64,000 bases of DNA from Forficula auricularia. Lineage: Eukaryota; Arthropoda; Insecta; Dermaptera; Forficulidae. The notes under the pieces were generated by a model that was given only the letters and a program-made list of their open reading frames with translations, made no database searches and had not been told where the DNA came from. The translations under genes and the position numbers were made by a program. Positions 54,131 to 64,000 of this stretch are shown here, piece by piece. The stretch covers positions 10,325,340-10,389,339 of the forward strand of contig JALMQS010000055.1 in NCBI GenBank assembly GCA_024734495.1. Direction: 5' to 3'. Position 1 is the stretch's first letter, and every line of letters starts with the position of its first letter.

Positions 54131-54781
54131 TAAAGTCAAAAAATTCCTTAAAACATTGAGATTTATATGAAGATACTGGAAAAGACACAACAATTTGGAC
54201 GGATAATTTTTTCTCTAAAATAAGAAATCTAAAAATTTACTGTGAAGTTTCCGAAAAATAAAAGTGCTAATTTTAAATTTTGAATCTTGAACTATATTTC
54301 AAGATTTCCGAAAAAATAATCATCATTTTGGCCTATTGTCGACTCCATTTTCATTAGAAATAAATTTTCTACTTGCAAAGTTTCTGATTGAATGTTCTGG
54401 AACAATAATTGGATACCGATCTGAAAGAAAAATTGAATATTGTCTCTTTATTAGAATTTTATATTAATTATCTAGCCAGGAAAAAATATAAGCAAATACT
54501 AATACATAATATCACTTTTGATGTATGTAGGTGTAGATATTATGTATTTACCTATTGGAGAAGCTATTTTCAAGTATAAAATTTACAAAAAGTAAAATTA
54601 GAAGCTCACTATGAGCTAGAAAAATAATAAAGTTCTATTTCTACATTATTAACTATATTTTTTGAATAACAAATATCAATATAATTATAGGTAATATTTT
54701 ATCTGCGGTCCGAGACAATTTCTTTTCTTCAAATGTGGGTGGCCCGTGTAAGCCAAAGGGTTGGAGACTCCTGCAATATAT

Positions 54782-55973
54782 TATCTGAACTTTATTCTTA
54801 TTCAAATTTTAAAAATATACTTGAGTTAATGTAAATGTGCATGATGATGTTGCAGCTGTATTAAATTTTGAGCAAACTTTTTTCAATAACCGTATTCTCT
54901 GTAATCAAAGCTAAATGGTTTATCTCCTGATATGACTTAATTAACCCGAATCTACTGTATTAATTTATGCTTTCTTGGTTTCCAGAAAAAAAGAATTAAA
55001 ATTCCCAAACTCTAAATTTTTAAAGTTACATGAAACAACTTTGATCAACGATCCCATTTGTAGATCTGATAAAGCTCCGAACGTCATTTCAATCCTTTGA
55101 TCCTCACTAGTACTGATACTTTTCAATTTAATTATTAAAATTTCCTTTATAAAATCCTACTTTTTGTCAGATTCTAAAAATAAAGAATTTTTCAAGTTCC
55201 TATTAAAGTCACTTTGAAAATGACCTATGTATTCTTTTAAGCCCGAATTTCCGTCCTCCCTTTCTTTATAATACTTATATTTGAAATTGTATCCTTCCCT
55301 TCTCTTGTGAGGACATTAAGATTGGAATCATTGTAATAAATAAAGATCAAGTTACACCTATAGTAAGGATTTGTCCGTCTTTCGAAATTTACTACTATTA
55401 CCCCCACAGCCAAGCCAAACCTTTCACACATTGGGAACGGGATATATATAAATCTCAATGGAGCGAGGTTAGACATGTTCACACACAGATATACTCTCAA
55501 AATACTCTTTATACACCTCGCTGATTTAAGCTTGAAATATGTATTATATGCAGGTCTATCAAATATATCCCTATGACATGTTGATTTAGCTTATAGGGAA
55601 ATGAGACTACTACCAATATATATATATATATATATATAAGTATAGATATATGATATGGCCAACTAGTATGTAAGTAATATCAATGAACAATGTGGTCACG
55701 AAAATTAAACATTATAGATTAATAGGTAGATAAAGATAAGGAGGAATGAAGGAATACTCTATGATGATGAATGTATTATTGGCATGTTTTGAATAACTAC
55801 ATATATCAAACGAATTATTCAAATGTCGATTGTAATATTAGAATATTAGAATATTACTCAATTCATTTTCATAAATTTATTGTTCCATGCCGATATTGTT
55901 TCAAGATCCATTTTCAATTAAATAGGAATAAAAAAATGTATATTTCGTCTGCCATTCAAAATATATATAGGTA
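54782..55973. other. No gene recognised
   Basis: AT-rich. TA run at 55,617-55,638. An 87-codon minus frame at 55,237-55,500 has no recognisable family. Confidence 0.5.
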
Positions 55974-55981
55974 AGAACAGA

Positions 55982-56222
55982 CAGTGGGGTAGCCAGAAAA
56001 TTTTCATGGGGGGGGTTAATCCACAAAGCAAAATATTTAGTAGAAATTTTTTTTATTAAAACAAATAGGTACTTCAAGAAATTAAAAAAGAACATAATCC
56101 TTGATTACGTAAACATATGAAATATATTTAATTACAGTTAGTTTGCCATAAGGAACGGTTTGTCGTTGCCGTTACTCATTCCATAAGTCCTGAACCCCCC
56201 CTTCCCCGTGGCTACGCCCCTG
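55982..56222. mobile_element. hAT MITE, GGGGCGTAGCC type, copy 1
   Basis: Left CAGTGGGGTAGCCAGAAAAT, right CCCGTGGCTACGCCCCTG: inverted ends. Flanks AGAACAGA and AGTACAGT match at 6 of 8. The interior is shared with 57,203-57,474 (CACAAAGCAAAA, ACAAATAGGTA, AAGAACATAAT, GGTTTGTCGTTGCCGTTA). Confidence 0.75.
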
Positions 56223-56250
56223 AGTACAGTAGAGTTTTAAGCTCCCTACA

Positions 56251-56827
56251 CACTACCGGACCGAGTCTAGGACAAGAGAGTTCGGTCGTTGTCTGGGGAC
56301 GAGTTCCCTCATGTGTAGCCCTGACAAAAAGTGACGATACAAGAAGGTTTGCTTATTCGGAGGGCTGAAGCCTCGGACATGCTAATGGTTTTTCTCCCCC
56401 ATCACTCTTTTTGCTTGGTTTGTCAATGTGTAGCTTTGTCGTTAGGACCAAACAGGCCAAAACGAGATTTTGCCTCTCGATGAGGTTTCACCATGGCCAA
56501 TATTTAGTAAAACACGCCTCATTCATTCGCAAATAATTACAAAAATCGTCGACGTCAAGCTCTTTCAATAAGTTAAGATGATAAACTTTTTCCTCTCCCG
56601 CATCTATTTTTTGGACCAGAATTTCCGATTTTTTTTTCTTTTAATCTTATCGCTGAGAACCAAAACACCGACACCGACAGCTAGACCGATTGTTTTTTCT
56701 TTGAAAGTACGCGAGGGATAATGAGAGTTTTGAAGAAGCTTCTCTTCACGCGAATCCAGATACGAGTAAAACACTGATCATGGCCTCACATTATCTCTTG
56801 TGTTGTCCGTAGTTTGGTCCGATAGTG
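56251..56827. mobile_element. CACTA-like MITE, 577 bp
   Basis: Ends CACTACCGGACCGAGTCTAG and ACGGACAACACAAGAGA-type complement (right end GTAGTTTGGTCCGATAGTG) form imperfect TIRs beginning CACTA. No transposase. No convincing 2-3 bp duplication seen, so the superfamily is tentative. Confidence 0.5.
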
Positions 56828-57194
56828 ATTAGGAGGTTTTAAAAAGAAAATTTCCATATAAATCTTCAGAAAGATGAAAAAACAAACAAATATTTGTTCT
56901 TCTGACTTCTTAATATCATGAATAAAAAATCATGTAAAAAAGAAAAAAGAAGATTCTTTGATAAATTGAAACGAAGCCATGCGGATCTTTCAACAATCTC
57001 TTTAGACAATAATAGTGAGGTTCAAAGGATTGAAAGAACGTTTGGGGCTTTTTCAGCTTTAGAAGAATCTCTAAATGTGATCTTTGATCAATATAACCGA
57101 TTATTTTTCGTAACTTTAAAAATTTAGAGATTGGGTAGTTTTAACTTTTTTTTGGATATCAAGAACTAAAAATACATACAGTAGATTCGGGTTA
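56828..57194. other. Short lysine-rich frame, unassigned
   Basis: A 69-codon plus frame (56,918-57,127; starts MNKKSCKKEKRRFFDKLKRS) is not recognised, lies between two MITEs and has no splice or promoter support. I do not call it a gene. Confidence 0.35.
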
Positions 57195-57202
57195 ATTGAG
57201 AC

Positions 57203-57474
57203 TAATGGCTTAGCAATAAAATTTTCATGGGGGGGGGGGGGTCAATCCACAAAGCAAAAAATTTAAGGGGAATTGTTTTTATTAAAACAAATAGGTAAGT
57301 ACTTCAAGAAATTAAAAAAGAACATAATTTTTTTATCAAACATATGAAATATATTTAATTACGGTTAGTATGCCATAAGAAACGGTTTGTTGTTGCCGTT
57401 AGTCATCCCATGAGCCCTGCCCTTGGGGGTGGGGAGGGTTCTGACCCCCCCCCCCCCTCGTGGCTACGCCCCTG
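57203..57474. mobile_element. hAT MITE, GGGGCGTAGCC type, copy 2
   Basis: Perfect 8-bp duplication ATTGAGAC (57,195-57,202 and 57,475-57,482). Right end CTCGTGGCTACGCCCCTG; the left end is decayed (TAATGGCTTAGCAATAAAAT). The interior is collinear with copy 1 plus an expansion of G/C runs. The target duplication fixes the superfamily as 8-bp type. Confidence 0.82.
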
Positions 57475-57482
57475 ATTGAGAC

Positions 57483-58816
57483 ACATCAGGATTTAAACAC
57501 TTTGTCTTGGCCTTCAGAGAGTACAGGCATTGAAAATAAATATATAAATAAAATGTATTTCTTTTCGTTTTCATTGCCGATTGTAAATTAAATAAATAAT
57601 CGAAAATGGTTAACTATTCTTATGGTGGAGAATTTTTTCGGAAATCAATTTGTTCTTGAATGTGTCTGCGTTAAGAAATAGTTAATGGAAGATGGGGCGA
57701 TGTGTCGGATAAATAATTAACACCCTTCTTCGTCTTTGCCCCTAACCTCACTCTTCCAGTCTGGTTTCGGTTTTTATTGATCAGAAATAAAGCGAAGAGC
57801 GAAAGAGAATGCGCTAATATTGTATTCCTTTTTGGGAACAGGCTGAGAATGAAATCGCTTAGAGAGAGAATTATGAAATATTTGTCTGAATCAAAATGGT
57901 ATCCTAGGATAAAAAGAAAATTTTGACAGAATAGGAAAATTATAATTGGCCATTTGGTTAAATAAAACAGTTACTTGCTTCAAATATCATTATTTTATAG
58001 AGAAATTTATCTCTTTTCAAAGTACATAATAATGGATATAAATCTTTCAATAAAATAACTCCCTGAAGATTTTACAAATAGCCATTATGATTTTTCAATT
58101 TGGGATTATTATTATTATTATTATTTTATGTCTCTTTTAGAAATAAAATTTTACTTTATGATAGGCATTTCACAATAGTTAAAATAAAATCTTATTAGAA
58201 TGCAATAGCTATTTAAGTACCTATGGTTGAAGCTTATTTACGGTCTATGTAAAATAAAAATATAAATCTTCTTTTAATATCAATCCCTGGAAGGGCCAGT
58301 GGTGAAGATAAAGAGCTTTTGATTGTGTTAGTAACCTACCTGTAAGTATTGAATTTTTAAAATATTCATTTTTTTTTTTTTTGTTTTGAATATAAAGGAC
58401 TAAGGCTTCTTATTTGCTGAATTTCGCTCAAAAATTCGAGATATGAGTAAACTGAATCTTAGTGTTTAGCTCATTCAAACCGTTTTGATTTTTTAAATTA
58501 ATTTTATCTTAAATACTGGTTGTGGTCATTGCATAATATATTATGATTTAATTGAGTTTTACATTATATTTTGGGGATTTAAATACTAATTTTAAAGAAA
58601 AAATTATACTGGAAAAATTGTTTTTAACACGCTTTTATTAGCTTCACCAGAATGTATGTATTTATGTATGAATGTAGGTATCAAAATGTGACTTTTGTTC
58701 TTTTTAAATTCGTTTTTTTTTTAACTTTTCTCTATAAAATTAAATAAGACTAAAAAGTAAAAAAATAAATTATAGTTTAAAAAACTAAAAATCACACGCT
58801 AAAATGCACTAAAAAG
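57483..58816. other. No gene recognised
   Basis: AT-rich, with a TTA run at about 58,109-58,130. Confidence 0.5.
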
Positions 58817-58880
58817 CAGGGCCGGCGCAAGGCAGGTTCAGCGAGTGTGCTGGAACACGGCCCTACGTTTTGAGAGGCCC
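58817..58880. mobile_element. Solitary hAT-like terminus
   Basis: CAGGGCCGGCGCAAGGCAGG followed by GGAACACGGCCCTACG, a common CAGGGCCGGC hAT start. No matching right end seen before 59,151. Confidence 0.45.
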
Positions 58881-59151
58881 CGCGGTCTACAAAAATTACC
58901 CAATTAAAAAACCCCGATTTTGATTAACTTTTTACCGAATGATGATACCATTAGAATCCAGTTGAATATGCAGCCGTTGCACAAAATCATTAAATGCTAG
59001 AGTTATTCTTTTATTAATTTACTCCAATAATAATTAATAGAAAATCAATGGAGATTTATTGGTTTCTTAATAAATTCACCCAAATTACTTTTTGAAATAA
59101 CTCTCTTTTTCTAAACATAATAAATGAATAATTTTTCAGTTTTATTTCGAA

Positions 59152-60190
59152 CTAGCTGCAAGCGCCCGCCTTCGGCGGCCCTCTTGTTAGCCATGAGGCA
59201 CGCCCCCTGGACCCCCAGCTCTCGAACCCCACCCTCACCCCCCACTCCCACCCCCCAAAATCCACCCAGCACCCCCACCTTCCGCACCATGCACAACCCC
59301 CTCGCCCCCTCACCTTCTTCTTCTTCTTCTTCTTTAGCCTGTTAACGTCCACTCCTGAACATAGGCCTCTTCCATTCTCTTCCATATCGATCTCTGCTGG
59401 GCTAACTGCATCCAGTTTCCCCCCGCGTGGCGTCGGATGTCATCTCGCCATCTTGCCTGTGGTCTTCCAACACTTCTCTTGGATTGTCGAGGCCTCCATT
59501 GTAGAAGGATTTTAGTCCACTTTATATTGTCTCTTGCTATGTGACCTGCCCATTGCCACTTAAGACGAAGCACTCGTTCCACCACATCCACGACCCCTGT
59601 TCTCTTTCTGATTTCCTCATTTCGGATTTTCTCTGAGGCTAGCTCCCAGCATCGCACGTTCCGTCGCTCGCTGGCAGACTCGGAGTCGATTTGCACTATG
59701 TATTGTTAGTGTTACAGTCTCGAGTCCATAGGTAGCGACGGGCAAGATGCATGACTCATAAACTTTTCTCTTGAGGTTTATAGAGATGCGTGGTTCCCGG
59801 AGAATTTAGCTGAGCTTGCCAAACGCCGCCCAGGTCAAGCCGATACGTCTGGTGATTTCGGCCGTCTGGTTATCCTTTCCTAACTTGATGTTATGTCCCA
59901 GATACACATACTCATCGACTTTCTCGAGAGTATGATTACCGATGGTGACCACTATATTGCTCGGACTCATGATTTTAGTTTTCTGAAGATTCATTTTCAG
60001 ACCCACAGCTTGTGAGGATTCTTCGAGTTCACGTAGCATTATTCCTAATTCATCTGGGTCGCTGCTGATAAGCACCTAATTCATCCTTAATTATCCTCAT
60101 TATTCCTAATTCATCTGGGTCGCTGCTGATAAGCACAATATCGTCGGCCCCCACACCACCACCCCAATACTCCATTCCGCACCCTAACCC
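59152..60190 (-). mobile_element. Helitron D (minus), interrupted by a LINE
   Basis: The reverse complement ends with GGCCGCCGAAGGCGGGCGCT, TGCAGCTAG before T, the 3' end of the 21.5 kb Helitron family. C-rich plus-strand text at 59,196-59,312 and 60,149-60,190 corresponds to the G-rich interior of Helitrons A and B. A LINE lies between. The Helitron 5' end is not found, the sequence passing straight into a mariner fragment. Confidence 0.75.
59314..60148 (-). pseudogene. RTE-type LINE, 5'-truncated at the RT catalytic box
   Basis: On the minus strand the copy begins at ADDIVLISSDPDEL (the catalytic ADD box), continues AVGLKMNLQKTKIMS, DEYVYLGHNIKLGKDNQTAE, ITRRIGLTWAAFGKLS, then after frame changes RNEEIRKRTGVVDVVERVLR, LKWQWAGHIARDN, WRPRQSKRSVGRPQARWRDD and EEAYVQEWTLTG. 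It ends in a GAA repeat (59,335-59,314). This is the classic insect endonuclease-RT C-terminus. A partial duplication of about 60 bp near the 5' end (AATTCATCTGGGTCGCTGCT at 60,047 and 60,108) disrupts the frame. It inserted into a Helitron of the same orientation. Confidence 0.88.
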
Positions 60191-60598
60191 ACGAAATCGC
60201 GGAAAAGCGGCCTCATTTGAAGCAAAAGAAAGTGCTGTCTCATCAAGACAATGCACCGTGTCACAAGTCAATGAAATCGATGGCAAAATTGTAAAAATTG
60301 GGCTTCGAATTGCTTCCGCATCCACCGTATTCTCCAGATCTGGCCCCGAGTGACTTTTTCCTGTTCTCAGACCTCAAGAGGATGCTCGCTGGAAAGAAAT
60401 TTTGCGCCGATGAAGAGGAAACTGAAGCCTATTTTGAGGCTAAAGACAAATGGTATTATAAAAATGGTATCGAAAAATTGTATGACCGCTATAATCGTTG
60501 TATCGCCCGCGAAAGGAACTATATTGAATAATAAAATCAAATTCTATCAAAAAAATTTTTTTTCAATGCTAGCCTACGAACTTTTCAGCCCACCTGCT
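60183..60598 (+). pseudogene. mariner transposase, C-terminal half
   Basis: Plus-strand reading: KKVLSHQDNAPCHKSM (catalytic Asp present), a TAA at about 60,291, then GFELLPHPPYSPDLAPSDFF (third acidic position), SDLKRMLAGKKF and YDRYNRCIARERNYIE to the stop at 60,531. The remaining end reads CGAACTTTTCAGCCCACC (to about 60,598), a typical mariner-like TIR. The 5' half is missing; the sequence starts directly at the Helitron-derived C-rich text. It could be a piece captured by the Helitron or a truncated insertion. Confidence 0.82.
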
Positions 60599-60636
60599 TG
60601 ATTAGAGACCAACTAATAAATTTGTTGAAAAGTTTT

Positions 60637-60735
60637 TATTTTGCCGAGAGTAGCAGATTCTGCAGAGTTCTTGAATCATAAAGAGAAATAAAGCTTGATC
60701 AAGCAGAGGACAACCTCTTTGTTTCTCTTTATGAA
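60637..60735 (+). repeat. Tail motif with adjoining inverted arms
   Basis: GCCGAGAGTAGCAGATTCTG is followed by CATAAAGAGAAATAAAG (60,678-60,694) and its complement CTTTGTTTCTCTTTATG (60,717-60,733), with GATCAAGCAGAGGACAACC in the loop. Tail plus inverted arm repeats the arrangement of the 50.4 kb unit on a small scale. Confidence 0.55.
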
Positions 60736-60879
60736 TAAATTTGAGTTTATCAAATGAATTTATTTCATCGGTCCATTTTATATTCATATCTTTTTTTACT
60801 GTTCAGTCAAATATAAAAAATATTAAAAATAGCCAAGAAAAATATTACAGTCATGCAAAAAAATGTATATATGGTATTT

Positions 60880-61670
60880 TCGCGAAATGTTATCAGGTAT
60901 AAAGCTAACATTTAGTACAGTGCAATGTGAAAATACCAAGATTCAAATCGAGTTTCATTAGATAAAATTATTTAAGATTGGCAATTTATACTCACAGGAA
61001 ACGTTTTCAGATATAAAGCTAAAATTTGGAGCATTAAAATGCAAAAATCCATAGTTGCGTACCAAGTTTCAGCTTATTTAATAAAACCATTCTATATTGA
61101 CAATTCATATTCTCGGGAAAGATTTTCAGATATATAGCTAAAATTCGGTGCATTGTAACATAGTTGCGTACCAATTTTTAGCTCATTAATTTAAATAATT
61201 CAAGTTTGGTATTTTGTACGTTCAGGAAACGTTTTCAGGTATAAGATTAAAATCTAGTGCATTGTAACATAGTTGTGTACCAATTTTTAGCTCATTAACT
61301 AAAATCATTCAAGATTGGCATTTTGTACTTTCAGGAAACGTTTTCAGGTATAAGATTAAAATTTGGTGAATTGTAATGTGAAAATACATATTTGCGTACC
61401 AATTTTCAGCTCATTAACTAAAATCTTTAAAGATTGGCATTTTGTACTCTCAGGAAACGTTTTCATGTAAAAAGCTAAAATTTTGGGCATTGTAACATAG
61501 TTGCGTACAAATTTTCAGCTCCCTAACTAAAACCATTCAAGATTGGCATTTTGTATTTTCAGGAAACGATCTCAGGTATAAGATAAAAATTTGGTGCATT
61601 GTAATGTGAAAATAAATATTTGCCTACTAATTTTCAGCTCATTAGGTATAACTAAAACCATTTATATCAA
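60880..61670 (+). repeat. Tandem array, seven units of 109-119 bp
   Basis: The landmark TTTTCAG[GA]TATA recurs at 60,894, 61,008, 61,127, 61,236, 61,345, 61,464 and 61,573 (spacings 114, 119, 109, 109, 119, 109). Each unit also contains AGTTGCGTACCAA-like, TTTCAGCTCATTA-like and CAAGATTGGCATTTTGTA-like text and an AGGAAACG block. Units are diverged, so it is an old array. No ORF. Confidence 0.88.
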
Positions 61671-62150
61671 ATGGAAATAATTTGTATCTTATATAGGTAT
61701 CAATAATTTTTTTTTCTACCTAATTGATATTTTTTCAACGGAGAAAATGAATAAATTCGAAATATTCGAGAAAACATTTTATGCAAACTAATCCCAGCCA
61801 ACACGTCTCAACTTGTCCATTCGTGTCTCGACTCGTTTGAAATATTCTCGAGCTTTCATCATTTCAGAATCTATTAAATATTTGTAATTGGAATTAAGCA
61901 AAACGGGCAATTCTAGAGCAATTGAGTAGATACTGATACTATCTAATGGTTGACTTCTTGACCAAATTGACTTTATTTATTTATTTATATTATTAAAAAA
62001 CAAAAATATCCTTCGATGGCTTCTTTTAATTATTACGAGTGTTTACAGTTTAATTGCTAATAAAGTTAGAAGAGAGAGGGAAAGCATTATATCGCCCTTT
62101 CTTCCCCACTATGATTGGGATTTTATATGAATATAATAAAAAGTACATAT
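61671..62150. other. No gene recognised
   Basis: AT-rich, TATT run near 61,974-61,995. Confidence 0.5.
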
Positions 62151-62240
62151 TAATGTAATAATCAAAAAGCGTGGGACAATTTGTCGAAATTAACTAAAAG
62201 TACATGCTTCTGCGCCCTGCACTTTTTGATTATTACATTA
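62151..62240. repeat. Perfect 19-bp inverted repeat
   Basis: TAATGTAATAATCAAAAAG (62,151-62,169) and CTTTTTGATTATTACATTA (62,222-62,240) pair perfectly around a 52-nt loop (GCGTGGGACAATTTGTCGAA and onward). Possibly a very small MITE. Confidence 0.7.
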
Positions 62241-62264
62241 TTATGAACTTTTTAGTTCATTAGG

Positions 62265-63230
62265 TGTTTTTTACCGACTTCAAAAAAGGAAGAGGTTCTC
62301 AATTCGACTGATTTTTTTTTTTTTTGTGTCATGTTACATGATATCTTCGCCAATTGTGAACCGATTTTGATTTTTTTTGCATTGGTTTCAGTCTAGTTTC
62401 CGATTGGTCCCGTTTTTTTCATTGGTATTGGACCTTTTTTGCTATATTGGAAAGAGGGTACCTTAGGGGTGGTCCCATATTAATTTAGTCAAGTTCTGAT
62501 GATATGATCAATGAGAAATTAACGTAAATATCCAATTCTTATGAGCAAATAATCAAAATTAAAATAAACAAATTCTTTTATAATAAAATCAATCTTAAAA
62601 CGTTCATTTAAAACCCGCAAACGTTTCTAGAGAATTTCTATATTTATGAATTAAATTTTATTATCATTTTCTGATTCATTCGCAAGACCCTTTCTCTTAC
62701 GATATGCATACAAAATATTATCTTAAATCACTATTAATAACATCACTAAAAGAGAAAAAATAAAAATAATTTTTTAAAAAATCAAACTCGACTTCAAAAA
62801 ATTAAATGCAACAAATTAAATAATAAAAGTCAAAAATAAAATAAAATACACTAAAAGTTATAAAATAATAATCTAATTTAGTTACAACTAAACGACGAAA
62901 TATTAACATGAAATCACTTTTTGAAGTCGGTGCTAAACAAACTATATAAGCGAGCTTACCCGCCAAACGTACTAAGTAAAATCCGTCGAGTTTGATTCAT
63001 AAAATGTATATGTTTGGCACCGACTTCAAAAAGTGATTTCATGTAAATATTTCGTCGTTTAGTTGTAACTAAAACTTCAAATTAGACTAAATTAAACTAA
63101 ATTAGATTACTATTTTATACTTTTTAGTGTATTTTATTTTATTTTTGAGTTTTATTATTTTATTTGTTGCATTTAATATTTTTGAAGTCTGTTTTATTTT
63201 TTTATTTTTTACAAAAAATTATTTTTTAAA
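62265..63230 (-). mobile_element. Palindromic dispersed element, copy 2
   Basis: Inverted relative to 53,021-53,757. It begins TTTTTACCGACTTCAAAAAA, continues GAACCGATTTTGATTTTTTT, GTCAAGTTCTGATGATATGA, then the palindrome (arms with TAGTTACAACTAAACGACGA and its complement, 62,757-63,230). In the centre both copies read AAGCGAGC, ACCCGCCAAACGTACTAAGT and ATCCGTCGAGT. Confidence 0.72.
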
Positions 63231-63734
63231 CTATATAATTTATTTTTTACTTTTTTAATTTAACCTTTAGAAATTTTTTATAAATATTTTCAATAAAATT
63301 CATCAAATGTGGTCAAATTGTATAGATTTGCTTAAATACAGAAATATAATAACTTGCATGGTAATAGATCATGCGAAACTTATCATCATGACTAAAAAGG
63401 TGGAATTTTCAAATAAGGACAACTGTGCAATTTGTTTGTTTGTCTTTTGTTTTTTTTTTATTTTATTTTTATAACTAAAAAAAGCACTTGCTTTATTTAG
63501 AAAGAATTTTTTAAAGGCGAAATTGTAAAATCAATTTTTCAAACTCTTATTTTATAGCTTCTATTTCAGAGTGTATCCTTGTAATGCTTTCCATTCTCTC
63601 TCTTGATTCTAGAGATGATATGCAAAAGCTTCTCGATTAATTAATAAATGTTGTTAGCAAATCATATAACATGTCTGTCTCTGGCGAAAAATCAATATAT
63701 ATGGAAATTGCCCAAGAGCCTTCCTGTTGTTAAC
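63231..63734. other. No gene recognised
   Basis: AT-rich, nothing supported. Confidence 0.5.
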
Positions 63735-63870
63735 TTGAATTAGAAGTGAAAATAATTAAACAAGTAATGAGTTTCAAATAACTCGGAATAAACATTTCTA
63801 ATGATTGGAGCTCATACGACGAGGTGGAAGGAGCAAGCCTTAAAAGGATCTTGAATATCATATAATTTCT
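63735..63870 (+). pseudogene. RTE-type LINE scrap
   Basis: The plus frame reads ELEVKIIKQVMSFK, a TAA where Tyr is usual, then LGINISNDWSSYDEVEGASL and KRILN. FKYLG.NI followed by E.....AS.KR is the block just upstream of the GGRISGCLN region seen at 240-330. A short, dead fragment; its continuation beyond 63,870 to the edge is uncertain. Confidence 0.55.
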
Positions 63871-64000
63871 GGAATATAATCTGACATAATAAATTTATGA
63901 ACACTCGATTGGAAATAATTATAATATGCAAAATAGTACTCACGTAAGGCAAACATAACTTAAGATGAGAAGGCCCCAGAGTGGCAGCGTCAAAAACAAA

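Larger units (their letters stand above)
52840..54773. mobile_element. Non-autonomous hAT element, 1,934 bp, perfect 8-bp target duplication
   Basis: Left end CAGGGCTGTCCAACCCGTGG with CCCGCGGGCCGCATGCGG, right end AAGGGTTGGAGACTCCTG. CAATATAT flanks both sides exactly (52,832-52,839 and 54,774-54,781). No transposase frame. A palindromic element is nested at 53,021-53,757. A second, internal left end (CAGGACTGTCCAACCCGCGG) begins at 54,105 and is followed by the same CTTAAAACATTGAGATTTAT text as the outer one. Confidence 0.88.

Noticed and set aside
1..64000. CRISPR array, operon or prokaryotic defence system
   Set aside because: No regularly spaced identical repeats with unique spacers and no bacterial-type gene clusters; all coding signals are eukaryotic transposable elements.

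Overview
The window is a repeat-dominated, AT-rich piece of an animal nuclear genome, most likely an arthropod and probably an insect. The reasons are the element mix (mariner, hAT, Harbinger, Helitron, BEL/Pao and Ty3/gypsy LTR elements, RTE-type and CR1/Jockey-type LINEs, tRNA-derived SINEs), the absence of bacterial-style genes, and long intergenic tracts of roughly 70% A+T. I do not assign an order. I recognise no complete host protein-coding gene, rRNA or tRNA gene. The only host-gene candidate is a 149-nt GC-rich block with canonical splice motifs at 40,992-41,140 (minus strand), and it carries stops in all three frames.

Layout. 0-10 kb: LINE 3' fragments in both orientations, two hAT MITEs with 8-bp target duplications, a Harbinger deletion derivative (transposase fragment plus a small MADF ORF), an inverted pair of an unnamed repeat, and a MITE. 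10-23 kb: two decayed mariners, one bounded by TIRs and carrying a nested MITE, then a module-bearing repeat, a SINE with a perfect 10-bp target duplication, a foldback element and a G-rich non-autonomous Helitron. 23.2-28.3 kb: a nearly intact Ty3/gypsy element (LTRs, gag, protease, RT, RNase H, integrase, PPT) inserted in a TA microsatellite and broken mainly at A7 runs. 28.9-32.6 kb: a long-TIR MITE with a 9-bp target repeat, a second SINE, and a large palindrome split cleanly by a second Helitron. 34.1-39.3 kb: a BEL/Pao element with 1.2-kb LTRs and a 5-bp CCCCC target duplication, but no RT or integrase, followed by a 220-bp tandem duplication.

39.7-51 kb: short retroelement-like units (39.7, 41.3, 43.6 and 50.4 kb) with inverted ends and a recurrent CTGAAGAAG-hairpin-CGAAAC motif, which I interpret as non-autonomous Penelope-like elements. 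This stretch also holds a SINE, a head-to-head LINE pair, a pogo-like MITE and a 146-bp Helitron remnant. 52.8-64 kb: a 1.9-kb non-autonomous hAT with a perfect 8-bp duplication and a nested palindromic element, two related hAT MITEs, a CACTA-like MITE, a Helitron interrupted by an RTE-type LINE and followed by a mariner fragment, a 7-unit tandem array, a second copy of the palindromic element and a LINE scrap at the right edge.

The coding potential is therefore almost entirely that of transposable elements. The main interest lies in nested insertions that fix element boundaries, the frames used by the gypsy gag-pol region, the repeated hammerhead-like terminal motif, and the single exon-like island.
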